Source: Paragorgia papillata
Lineage: Eukaryota > Cnidaria > Anthozoa > Scleralcyonacea > Coralliidae
DNA length: 64,000 nucleotides
NCBI GenBank assembly: GCA_035771165.1
Contig: JAWNZC010000012.1
Location: forward strand, 1,406,501 to 1,470,500
Direction: 5' to 3'
The notes under the pieces are model-generated. The model was not told where the DNA came from, did no database searches, and saw nothing but the letters and a program-made list of their open reading frames with translations. The translations under genes and the position numbers were made by a program. The first letter of the stretch is position 1, and each line of letters begins with the position of its first letter. Of the stretch, positions 16,886 to 29,800 are shown in pieces.

Positions 16886-19800
16886 GTAATTATATTGTGT
16901 TTTGTATAGAATTAAAAGGGGCTGTGAAATATGGTGCACATTTGGAAGGTATTTGTTTTTATACTGTATATAAATAACAGTAATTAATTAATTAAATTAT
17001 TATAAATATTTTAAAAATATAGAGAGAATAATAAATACATGGATGTGTGTCAACTCCTACTTGACAGAGGCACAGAATAGAAATACAACCAGAAGTCCAA
17101 CTCGCAATGGAACCGTTGAAGTTTTTGTCCTCATGCATGTCGCCTCGTGCATCTTGATTCCTCGCCACCCTACACCATCCTACGTAGGATGGCATAGGAC
17201 ATTGTGTAGGATGGCGTAAGATATCGCGCCTGTGCATTGAAGAAATGCGGACAAGTTTTCATTCAAGTTGGACTTCTGGTTGTATTTCTATTCTGTGACA
17301 GAGGGCCAAGTATGAGTTCACACAGGGCCATGTGTAGACTTTCCCAAAGTCCTTCCCAGTCTTTTTCATGGTTTGCTTACCCCGCTGGAAAGGACTTTTT
17401 CCACTTGCGACGTGCCAAATCTACCGGTAGATTTTTTGACTGGGGTGTAGCTGGGGGGGTGTCATTAATCTAGCAAATAACAAGCACATATTAAAAATAC
17501 ATTAATTAGTTTAATCATAGCTATGGTTTAATGTGATGTGTGACATTCATGTTTGGATACGGAAAGGTCACAGGTTGATTTCGAAATATGGTTACACTGT
17601 ATACTGGAAGATGCGAATAGTTATGAACTTGCGAAGTTAGGATATAAAGGGATGAGAGGTCGACAACATGAAGTAGTCGAAGCTTACACACTTGGAAAAG
17701 ATGTATTCTTAAGTTCAAATAGTGAAATAAAAGTAGCGTGCTGCATAGGCAGTGTTGAAACAACAATCAAAATATAGTAAGGTTGGCTATACTGCTGAAA
17801 CAGAGGATTGCATTGAAGAGAGGCTTTATACATCATGTCGACGAAAAGAACCCATCAAAACAGTTTGCCTTGTTGTTGCACCTCTAATATCTTTAGTGAA
17901 AGACCAAGTGGCAGCACTACGAGAAAAATATGTGGCAGCGATATGTGTCATCCCAGAATGTAGTTCTACACTCTACAGATATCGAAGATGTCAAGAATGG
18001 CAAACGTTTGTCTTTTTCTTCAGTCCAACAAAAAGTCATCGCCGCTTATCTGGGTTGTTTACATCTTTACCGTATTGCAAACACAGCCTGTCCTCCGAAG
18101 TGGGAGAAAGTATTACTCGTTGAAATGTCTTAGTGGCTTAAGAACTGTTGAAGTAGCCATGAAAACATTGCCAAGTGAAAATGAAATACAAGCTGAAATT
18201 AACAACATGAAGCAGAGTCGAGGTGTGAAACTGACATCTGTATTTATTTGACACACTCCATAATTATAATTAATTTTCACGCCAGAATTGCTAATCAGAT
18301 TTAAATCTCTGCAGCTGAAACAAGTCGAGCTCATGCCTTCGGTGTTCGCACTCACGCCTTCGGCAATCAATTCTTGTGACTTCATCGTTTGTACAGATCA
18401 ACTTGTGGCAAGTCTAGGCCATGTATGAGTTCACACATGCAGGGTCAAGATGAGTTCACACCGGGTCTAGTATGAGTTCATAGACAAAAAACTTGATTCA
18501 AGCATTAAAAATAACCTTGACTTGACTTGACTGAGCCCATACTTGACCCCATGTGAACTCATACTTGACCCCATGTGAACTCATACTTGACCCCATGTGA
18601 TGTCAACTCATACTTGACCCCATGTGAGCTCATACTTGACCCCATGTGAACTCATACTTGACCCCATGTGAACTCATACTTGACCCCATGTGAACTCATA
18701 CTTGACCCTATGTGAGCTCATACTTGACCCTATGTGAACTCATACTTGACCCCATGTGAACTCATACTTGACCCTATGTGAGCTCATACTTGACCCTATG
18801 TGAACTCATACTTGACCCCATGTGAACTCATACTTGACCCCATGTGAACTCATACTTGACCCCATGTGAACTCATACTTGACCCCATGTGAACTCATACT
18901 TGACCCCATGTGAACTCATACTTGACCCCATGTGAGCTCATACTTGACCCCATGTGAGCTCATACTTGACCCCATGTGAACTCATACTTGACCCCATGTG
19001 AGCTCATACCGGTACTTGACCCCATGTGAACTCATACTTGACCCCATGTGAGCTCATACTTGACCCCATGTGAACTCATACTTGGCCCCATGTGAGCTCA
19101 TACTTGACCCCGTGTCAAGTAGGAGTTGACACAATGCAAACAACGATCAAAATTTGGTGTGCAGTGCGCTCTTAGCAATCAGCATTATTTCTCAACAAAA
19201 TCTGAGCAGTATACTCAGGCCTCGCCTGGAAAGGTGCTTGATCGATCGTGACTGTGCACTTAGCAAGCGCCTCAAAATATACATATGGTGTGCCTTTGAT
19301 CACGCACCTGCATTTAATAAATATTCTAATTTGGCATTTCTTCAAATATTGTGTATCTTGAAACGTATTCCTGATTTCCTCAACTCTAATACTTGTCCTA
19401 TATTTTTTATTTACTGTAAAACATAAACAACATCAGGGTCCGAATTAGTGCTTCAGAACAGCTTCACTTTTTTTTCAGTAGTTACCGTATTTTCTGGGCG
19501 ATAACCCGCACGGCGTATAACCCGCACAGCGTATAACCCGCACAGCGTATAACCCGCACAGCGTATAACCCGCACAGCGTATAACCCGCACAGCAACAAA
19601 AATGTCACTTTGGGAAAAATAAATCAGCGTATTACCCGCACCATCGGATAACCCGCAGCTGCTTATAATAGGTTTGAAAAAATTTATTAAGATTAAAAGT
19701 ATGTAAACAAGCTAATATTGAAGAAGATGTGTGAATAAGCCATGCATACAAGTACCTAAAATCCTAAATGTCAATTTAAACTAAAATCCCTCAAACTCTT

Positions 19801-22800
19801 CGTCCTCACTGTCACTGTTAAAAAGCGCTAAAACGTTTGCAGGAAGGTTTGATGCCCGGCGCTCAACGTCGTCATCATCGTCGGAGTCGTCGAGGGAGTC
19901 GTGACTTTCAAGATCAAAGCTAGCCTGCGTAGCCAGGCGTTACTGGGGGGACTGGGGAGAGGGCTGAGATGTAACGCCTGCAGTGGAGCTCTTTGGTTTT
20001 GTCAAACACCCCGAAATGAAATATGATCTCGAGCAGCCAATGTCTGAAGCCTAAATTAACTGTTTGTATTAATTGTAATATTTCAAAATCCATGGCATTT
20101 AATTCAGTAACATTTCGCGTAAATTATTATTTCAATAATTCTCTTTGTATAAAAAACAATTATAGTACAAGGGAGTTAAAAGACTGAGAGTTGGTCGCAA
20201 ATCTGTGGAAGGGATAAATTAATATTAACGGAATATGTCTGCAGTGTTCGACCGGGTGTCTGCTGACAAATATTTCTAAAACTGTGGACTGGAAATGTAT
20301 GAAATTAGGTGTGAATGGTAGAGTAATCCTGTTTCTATCAATGGCAACGAATATTCATGAAAAAAACAGTAATGACAGCGAGTGTTTACCGAAATAAAAC
20401 AGTTGTGAAAGGTATATAAATAGTAGTGATTATTTAACGGAAATGTCTGCGGCGTCCCACGGTATCTGCTCACAAATATTTCTCAAACTGTGGCCTGAAA
20501 ATTTATAAAATTAGGTGTGAATGGTAGAGTAACCCCGTTTCTATCAAAGGCAACGAATATTCATGAAGAGAACAGTAATGACAGCGAGTGTTTACCAAAA
20601 TAAAACAGTTGAGTGAAAGGCATACCATTATTGAACGGAAATGTCTGCGGCGTCCCACGGTGTTCGCTCGCAAATATTTTCAGAAATTTTATGACTGACA
20701 GAGACATATGAAAGCAAAGCGTCTCACGGTGTTCGCTTTCAAAATCAAATTCAGGAACTTCCTATATATTATTAAGATATATTCCAAACTCTTGCATGGA
20801 GGTTTTAAATATAAAACTTACGGTTGAATGGTATGGGAGTCGAGGAGGCTGACACTCAGCATTTTCATTTGATCAAATCGCAAAAGCCTGCAAGTGCTGT
20901 TTAGATATTTCCTTTGATATAAATCGTTTCAGCTTTGTTTGAAAATTAGAATTGAAATTATTAATTTTACTTACTAAACCTTCTTGATTGACAGATTATG
21001 GGCGCTAAGCGAATCACATTCGGCGTAATCAATAATTAAAATCCCGTTCGTCAGCGAACGGGTTTCACAAAACCAAAGAGCTCCACTGCAGGCGTTACAT
21101 CTCAGCCCTCTCCCCAGTCCCCCCAGTAACGCCTGGCTACGCAGGCTAGATCAAAGCCATCAATTCCAGCCTTTCTAAAACCATTTGTGATCGCTGTCAC
21201 CGGAACAGCGTCCCAAGCTTGAGAAACCCATTCACACACCTCTGTATAGGACACGGCTGCGAGGGAGGCTACTGTATACAAGGTTGCTCTACGCATTTCC
21301 CCCGACTCAGTAAACGTATGAATACCTGCAGTCATCCACTGCTCCCCCTGATCACGCATTCGAGATTTGAATGCGCGGTTCACGGAAATGTCCAACGGTT
21401 GCAGCTTTTTTGTAACCCCACCAGGAATTACTGCTGTTGTCGTCTGGTGTATCTTTTTTAAATTCTTGCGCACGCCTTCATCGATGTGGCCGGCGCAGCT
21501 GTCAAAATTAACAGCGATGTCCGATTAAATATTGACACTGACCTCTTTTTCTGCCCAAACTTCCATGCCGTCACAATCCATCCAGCCTTTTTTCTGGCAA
21601 TCAACCACCACATCTTTACACCTTTCGTTTCCGTCATGTGCTTGGCCGCGTAGTCGGTTTGTGTTCTTGGAAAGACTGGGGAGAGGCTGGAAACGAGAAG
21701 GCCTAGCAACATTCGCAAAAAGGTCCTGCCCAGAATCGTTCTGGCCCTTCGAGTGTTTCTGGGATCTAGCATACAACACTGTCACTGAGCGACAGTATAA
21801 AAGCACGAGGATGTCTGTGAAGATTTTACCAAAGATCTTGGCGATCGAACGATTTGAATTATGGAATATATTCCAATTGGAGCTCGGAATGAAAATGTAA
21901 CTGTTTAACTTTTGGCGGTTGCAGAAGGAAAGCTAGTGATATAAAGAAAGCTAGGCTAGTGAAACTTCGTCGATCCGAGGTGAGCAGGCTTGTATTATTT
22001 TATGCAGATGGCATATTAAATGTCGAAAAACACTTAGAACATCATAATATCACAACTCTTCTTCAATAAACAACCAAGCTGTAAAATGAAAGTGTTTACG
22101 AATTTTGCTAGGCCTTCCCCATCAGGTCCGTTCGGATCACTTCGGAAACGCGTTAACCGAGGAAGGCCTAGAGACTAGGCTAGGTAAAGCTGGTTTTATA
22201 CCGCCGTTTTTTGTTTACTTCGCCTGTGGAGATGAGTCATACCTTTTTTGGATAACTTTTGACGGGTGTCTTCGCAGAGATCCCCCTTATTGTAAGCCAA
22301 TCATATTTCGAGTAGAAATTGATCCGATCTACGCGATCCAAAACGCCAAGCTCAGAGCAAGGTTCTAAGACAAGAGCAGGGGCGTCGGACGCGGGGGGCC
22401 TGGGCCCCCCACTTTTTTTGGTGGGAGGGCCAGAATATGTTTGGCCCCCCACCACTTTTTAACAAGGCCAGTAATAAAGTTATGATTAACAAAATCACTA
22501 ACCCTAGCTAACCCACGACTTTGAATAAAGATATAATAAAGAAATTTGAATGCAGATATTCAATGTCCGGAAAAGTGTTGTCTTTTGAGTATTTTATGAC
22601 GTTTTTGGACCTTTAGAATTCTGTAAATCCTTGTCCTAAACTGCAGGAAATGGCATTTCAGAGACTCTAGATTTCAAAATTTCCCGGGGGAGCATGCATG
22701 CCCCCGGACCCCCCTAACAATTTCGGGGGCCCCCACTTTTAGTGTCGCTCCGACGCCCCTGGACAAGAGTAATACTGGTAAGTATCCATTCCATTTGATA

Positions 22801-25800
22801 GTTTTACAGTAGGCATGCCATTTTTTACCGCTGTTAGCCTGTTACATTGCTTAAGTATATATTTTGCATTGCTTTGCAGTATTAGTTACTACGCGGTTTG
22901 TTTCTACTGCGCGATACAATGTTTGTGTTTTGTATTTACGTCTCACAAGTTACAGTGAGTATATATAAAGCTTACTTGTAAATAGCTTTCTTCCCTGAAA
23001 GAAATGTACTATAATTCAAGTTACTCGATTTTTCATGTAGAGCTGCCGTGCACGTGGTCCCTCGTACGTGATTGTCCCTGTCATAGGTCGTAAACTCAGG
23101 GGTTTTTTTTATTTTTACGGGGAGTGCCCTGCATGGGACTTAGTGTCCCGTTCGCACTCTTCCCGTTTGGGTTATTTTTATTTTATTATTATTATATATA
23201 TTTATTTTTTTTGTTAAATATTTTGTTGTTTTTTTTGTTTTTGTTATATAACATTTGGTCATTGTAATTTTGTTAGTAGATAACCCAATAAAGTTGTTGA
23301 AAAAAAAATTTTTTTAAAAATAAATAAAAGCCACAGAAGGTTGTCCCTTTCACATTACGGGATTGTAACTGTTTTGAAACGTCACTTTGATAACCAGAGG
23401 CGTTTTGATAACAATCTCTAAGACTCCAACATCGCAAGATGAAAGTAGAATAATCCTTGGTCTCCGGTCTTCGTGATGGCGTCGTCTTAAGAATTCAACA
23501 GATTACCCGCACCACCCTATTACCCGCACTAATTATGTTTCCTAGCAAATTAAGAGATAACCCGCGGGTTATCGCCCAGAAAATACACCTAAAATGATAG
23601 AATAACATCTTTTGAAGTTTTTCGTTTCCTTGCTTCGTTCTTGAGATATTTCAGTTTGTTTCATATACAAATCAAACATTTTGACGTCACATGTGCATAA
23701 TGAGTTATCGAGAAAAGTTATATACCTTTGCTATTATCAAACCAAAATAATTCGAAGGAAGCAAGTGCTTGTGTTTTGCCCAAAACACTAAACATGTAGA
23801 TTTTCAAGTGATTATATTAGACAATAGCAAAGATATACTATGTACTCCACCATCAAATTGATTCAGTTTCTGATTGTGAACAATTACAAGAGGACCTGTC
23901 GCGTGCTTTAGATTGGTGTAAGACCTGGTCAGTAACCCTCAAAACCGAGAAATGCAAGGTGCTTCACATTTCTAGAAAAAGAAACCCAGTCGCACTACCA
24001 CATGAGTATTCACTTGGTAATACGAACTTACCGGCGGTTACTCAACACAAATATCTTGGAGTTTGGTTGGAAAGCACTCTGTCGTGGAACTACCACATCA
24101 GTTCCATCTGTAGCAAGGCTAACAAGACTTTGGGCCTAATAAGAAGAACTTTTCGTCTAAAAAATCCCGATGGTATTTCAGTTGCGTTTAACGCGTTGGT
24201 CCTACCGATTCTGGAGTATGCTTGTGCAGTCTGGAATCCCTGGCAAGTCAAGCACGTCAAAGCTATTGAACGGCTTCAGAGGAGGGCAACTCGTTTGATT
24301 TGTGGCTCTGACAAGACATATGTAGAAAGACTGAATGAGACCAAACGGGTCTCACTCGAACTTAGGCGCAAATATCTTTGCCTAGTGCAAATGTATAAAA
24401 TAATTTTTGGTTACTGTGACATTAATCCAAATAAGTATTTTAATCTGGTAGGCTCTTCACGTACACGTGCAAATCATGACTTTAAAATCCGTCGTAAGTC
24501 CTTTCGAACTAACTATTTTAAGTTCTCTTTATTTAACCGTTACATTAATGATTGGAACTCTTTACCTGGATCGGTTATGTCCGTCACTAGTCTGGCCTCG
24601 TTTAAACGTTCCTTGTTCACTTATTTAAAAAACAGCCCTACCCCCGACTGATTTGTGAAATAGTTGTTTTGTGTTTGTTTGTTTGTTTGTTTGTTTGTTT
24701 GTTTGTTTGTGCGTTTGTTTGTTTGTTTTAGTCTTTTATGTTTGTTTTGTTTTTTTGTTTTTTTTTTGTTTTTTGTTTTTTTACAAATACTGAGACAAAT
24801 TGTATATGCTTAGATTAGTTTGAATGAGAAAGGAGTGCAGCTATTATATGGGAATTTAGTTTCCCCCTGCTGCAATCCAGCCATCCAAATCATTCCGTTA
24901 TGCTGTTATGTAAATAATATTATGTTATTAGTGTGTATGGATTGGCAAAGTGATATTAAACATATTAAACATTAAACATATAATAACAACTTTTTTCTAT
25001 AACTAATTATGCACGTGCAACGTCAAAATGTTTAATTTGCATATCAAACAAACTGAAATATCTCAAGAATGAAGCAAGGAAGCGAAAAACTGCAAAAGAT
25101 GTTACTCTATCATTTTAAGTGTTCTTTCAAATAAGACCGACTTAATTTTCATTTCATAGGCACTTTAACGTTAGATTTCAGGGAGCCAAAATATGGAACT
25201 CTCCATTCTCGTACCCAGACCCACGCGCTGATGCGTGAACAAATTCGACAAAATAAGAATTTCACACTGTACACTCTGTTTGCCATAAACGTACGTTTGA
25301 TATAATTTGACAAATCTAATAACAGCAATACACCACATTTAAATTCGAAAATATAATACTATAAACTAATATTTATCATGTTGCGATCGTCTCTCAAAAC
25401 AACAGCCTTCAATCCCTTATTCTTTCGTTTCGCTAGTTGGTCTTCGATGAGTACGTTTAAAACTGAGTTGACCGAAACACTTTCTTCCCAGAGTGGGCTG
25501 ATGTTCCTCGTTTTAGATTGTAGACTAGTCAAACACCAGGGGAAGAAGTTGATAAATATTGAATTTGCCAAATCCGCTTGGCAATACAGCTGTAACGTCG
25601 AACGATGGCTGTTATGGCATCTTTCTGTTCTCTCTTTAACATTAAACTAGATTGTCCCGTTCTTTCTAACGCATAGCTTCGTTTACCTCGCGATTCATGA
25701 TGGATACGATACGATTTACACCAGATTTATACACGAGATTTGTTGAAAGGAGGCGGGGAAATGACAAGCCGTTTATACCATGAGTCTGGGCACGAGAGTT

Positions 25801-26794
25801 TGCATTGTTTGGAATGCGCCTGACGTCAATACGCCGGGAATCCGACGCAGATCCAGGGTTTCCCAGAGCCTTCGCGAGGGGGGGGGGGGGGGGGGCGGAG
25901 CGCGAGGGTCTGGGTCTGGGTACGAGAATGGGAACTCTCTTGATGATAATGTTAAATGTCTCTCTATTTCTCAATTTAAAAATAAATTGAAATTTGACTT
26001 AATTGAGAAATATTAGTTCTTAACTCTGACTAGTGCTTTCAGAAAATGTAATCAACTGCAGCTATTTTTGGTTTACCATTTTGTTGTTTGCAAGTCTTGT
26101 GATTGTCAAGTTTTTTATTGTTGCCACAGACTTTATATTAACTGTACTTTGTGTGAGATTTTGTCATCATATTTCCTAATATAACTTATGTACAGTACTA
26201 AACTGGCTGGGCCACCAAAAAATATTTTTAACTCAATCAGGGCTGCTGAGAGGGGGGGGGGGGGGGGGGGGGGGGGTCTAGGACATAAGAAAAACACGAG
26301 GCCCAGAAAGCGTAAAGATCAGTAACACTAACTTCATTTTTAGCCAACCCAGGAGACCAATGAGAACACAGACACGACCCTATGACGTGTTACATCATCA
26401 GCCCCACCCCCCCCCCCCCCTCAAATCAACCCATGTGAAGTCACAGTGGCGTAACATTGGGCTAGGGTGCCCCTGGCTCAAACTGTAAAGCGGCCCCAGG
26501 GGACCTAAGGCGCGAAGCCTCTGAATTGAATTTCACATGCCCCAGAAGTGCATTTTCGGCGATTTCTGCGAGGAATTTTCCAAAACATTAATCCGTATAA
26601 CAAGGGGAAATTCCTCGTCATATATATATATATACTATAAGTGGGCTTACGATCTTCAGCCGCCTGAAGATCGCCCAGCGTGAAACTGACAGTAGCGACC
26701 ATCAACATTTGAGGTAAGCCCACTTATAGTATATTCGCTCTATCTTTACGGTATTGAGCACTTTTCGACATTTCGCGAACAACACTTTGTTTGT

Positions 26795-26829
<35 letters not shown>

Positions 26830-29800
26830 GTTTGTTGGATTATAAGAATGTTTATCAACCCGTTAATACCGGCAGGTAAAGCCGTCTTATATCAAGAATA
26901 TAGTCCCTGACGAAAATACCGTAATCACGTTATTCACGTAACTACATACAAAACAAACTAACCTGACTCTTACACTGCTGCATTAACAGCAAAAATAAAA
27001 CAATTTGTTTTTATGATTTGGGTGAGCACAAAAATGGTTAGTCTAACGTCTAACTGCATGCGCAAAAACGATAATTTGACCGTGAGCAAAAGGCCTGGGA
27101 CAGAAATATAAATCCATTTTCGTATCTTTATTAACCTGTTGCAACGTTCTGTATTTTTAATGAACTGTTTGAAACTTCCTACCAATATTTAAATGATGGA
27201 AAGCTATATCCATTTCACCGACGACTGACGATTTCCCAATAAATACGTGAAAATGACGGAATGTCGGAATCCCCATAAAGGACATCCGACATCCTGGCTC
27301 AGGGACCCCCTGTCAAGGGGCCCCCGGTTCTTGCCGGGCAGCGCCTATAGGAGTTACGCCACTGTGAAGTCATCAAGGGACCCAAAACGATAATTTGCCC
27401 TGGGCCTCACAATTTCTCTCAGTGGCCCTGAACTCAATACATTGTTTTAAATGAGATTAGTGTCAAATCCACATTTGACCAAATCCACACTAATTAGCTC
27501 ATGAATTATTAATTAGTTTGGGAATTGATCATAAAGACCTCAGTCTTGGTTATTAAGACTAATACTGTATAGTTAATGTTCAAAATTACTTCAATTTGTC
27601 ATAATTTTGATTTCCAGTCCTTTGGTCCAGGACCTTGTACTCCAGAGCAACAACAGAAGATCAATCAACATAATTTGCTCTTTCAGAAGGCAAAAGAAGA
27701 AGCTGCAAAGGTAAATTTCTGTTCTTTATGTTGTTTTTAGCACTGCATGTGTTCGCCTTATTATATAGCTTGTAAATTATGCAGTAGGCCCATATACTGT
27801 AAGTACATAGCTCTAAGAAGTAGAATGACCAGGCCAGTTGGTATAAATTGATTAGTGTTATGTACATGTAGTTAGGGTTGTGAGAAGTCAAAACGATGAA
27901 GAGGTTATGTGGTGTGACTTCAGGGCCGTATTAACAAATTTTCCGCCCCGGAGCAAATTATCGAAGGCGCCCATGATCACCCCCCGGAAACTATCACCGC
28001 CCTCTGTTTGTCATGGAAAAATTACTACCTTCTAAAATTTGCCACCCCCAAACGCCCAAAAAAATGTTCCACCCCTGGGTGTTACAGTATTGGGGAGCTT
28101 AAGCAAGCTAGGACGATGATGGCAATCTAAAGTTCATTATCTAGCAGAAACCACGAATTATTTACGTAGTATTGAATACTTAAAGGATGTTTTTTAACAT
28201 CCAAAAGCTTTAGAGTTCTAAAAGGATTTTGTCGCTTAGTTTGAAGTCAAACTCAACTAACAGGTTTTGCCATTTCACGAGTTAACGTCGTCCTGAGAAC
28301 GTGAAAATCATCTGAATAACGTTGGATGTCGAACGGGGGCGGCGTTACGATTAATCAGTTTGAACTAAAAATTATTCATTTTCTTTGTTGTGTGAGGAAA
28401 ATAATATTATATTATAAAGGACGTTGTTGTTAACGTTCGCGTTGTATTTGCTTAAGCTCCCTATTAATACGATTTTTGACTGACTGCTGCGGTATTTTTG
28501 GCGGGAAAATTTCTGAGTTGATGTGAATGAATACTGTTATTACAGAGGATTTGGCATTAAAACCTTTACAGAGGAAAATTTTAAGTGAGGCAAATATATG
28601 TCTAATATAAGGGGCTGTTTACAAGGAAGCCGGGACGGGACAAGTAAGCGGGACGGGACGTTTTTCACCCCGGGTTTATATGAGAATGTTTTCAGGCGGG
28701 ACAATTGCGGTCGGGACGTTTCACAACACAGCTAGAAAGATGTAAAAACCATAGAATAACAGAGAAATAAATAGAATTTGACGTATTATAAGGAGCTGCT
28801 TCCTCCTACTAGCCGTTATCACTCGTTTGTATCGAATAAACAGCTTAAGAATCAAAATAAATTCTCGAAACGGTATCCGTCATATCGTCCCCGGTTAGGC
28901 GGGACAGGACAAAAAAAAACAGGGTTAGTACTTGGATGGGTGATCGCTTGGGAATGACCGCTGATCTCGAAATAAAACTGGATAGTGCAACCTATTGTCC
29001 ACTGGTTCATAAAATGAAGCCAGCTAAACAAAAGAAATCCGTTATTACTAAGGGACCAAACATGCTGAAAAATGTCTTTGTCTTCTTACGTTTTAAGAAG
29101 TAACTGTACCAAAAAAGAATATTGAACTATATTTTCTTTCAAAGATTCAGCATCTCATTCAACAAAATGTTTATATCGGTGCCAGAATACGCTAGAAAGA
29201 CCATCACTTGGTCCCTTAGTAATGGGTGACTTCCGGCTTCATTTTGTAAACAATAGATACTTAATCCAGTTTTATTTCGAGATCAGTGGGAGTGACCCCG
29301 TTGTCAAACTTGATACTCATGTGAGTAGAGTTGTAGTTGATCTCTCCTGTGCTTCGAGGGTTTTTCGCCGGGTTCTCCGGTTTTCCTCCCTCCGTAAAAT
29401 CAACACCTACATCTTAACTATTTCATGTATTGTAAAGCTATTTATCTATTGTGTTGTACACTGTAGTGCGCATTCGATCATCACGTCATGGAAAATGCGC
29501 AATGTAAATGATTAATTATTAACAAATAAAACATAAAGCTCCGTGCATATGTGCTCTTATAAAGGTTCGTTTGACGTCATTTGGAGACGAAAGAAGTTGA
29601 GTAGAAGCACGAGGCGATAGCAGAGTACCTTTACACTTCTTTCGTGTTTAAATGATGTCAAACGTACTTTTTTAAGAGTACATATGCACAGGAGTCGTAC
29701 AAGCTCAAAGTTGGACAGCTGACGCCATCCTACGCCATTTTACGTCATTCATGATCTTCACACTCTTATAAATGCACGGAACCCAGCCAATCAGAGCGTG

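Larger units (their letters stand above)
17047..19132. mobile_element. Terminal-inverted-repeat element carrying RecQ remnant and satellite
   Basis: The perfect inverted 20-mer GTGTCAACTCCTACTTGACA opens at 17047, and its complement closes at 19113-19132. Between them lie a small MITE, a decayed RecQ-like helicase, and a 22-bp tandem array whose unit shares 'acttgac' with the ends. No clear target duplication was found. The class is unknown; a helicase-bearing element with such ends does not match a family I can name. Confidence 0.55.
19485..23585 (-). mobile_element. Pogo-type (Tc1/mariner superfamily) transposon, decayed
   Basis: Inverted ends are TATTTTCTGGGCGATAACCC at about 19488 and its mirror 'gggttatcgcccagaaaata' at 23565-23584. 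The subterminal 16-bp unit 'gcgtataacccgcaca' is repeated about five times on the left (19497-19600), with single copies on the right (23505-23570). The minus-strand transposase remnant runs from about 21806 to 19781. Two younger elements are nested at 19921-21148 and 22377-22761. A TA precedes the left end, as expected for this superfamily. Confidence 0.75.

Noticed and set aside
16726..16977. 83-codon frame overlapping TAF12 exon 1
   Set aside because: It is in another frame, runs through the donor into the intron, and lacks homology. The 16802 frame joins TAF12 in phase.
25359..25650. Possible RecQ-like helicase scrap
   Set aside because: One short stretch with a Lys-rich, DD-containing pattern is too weak to call; no motif is intact.
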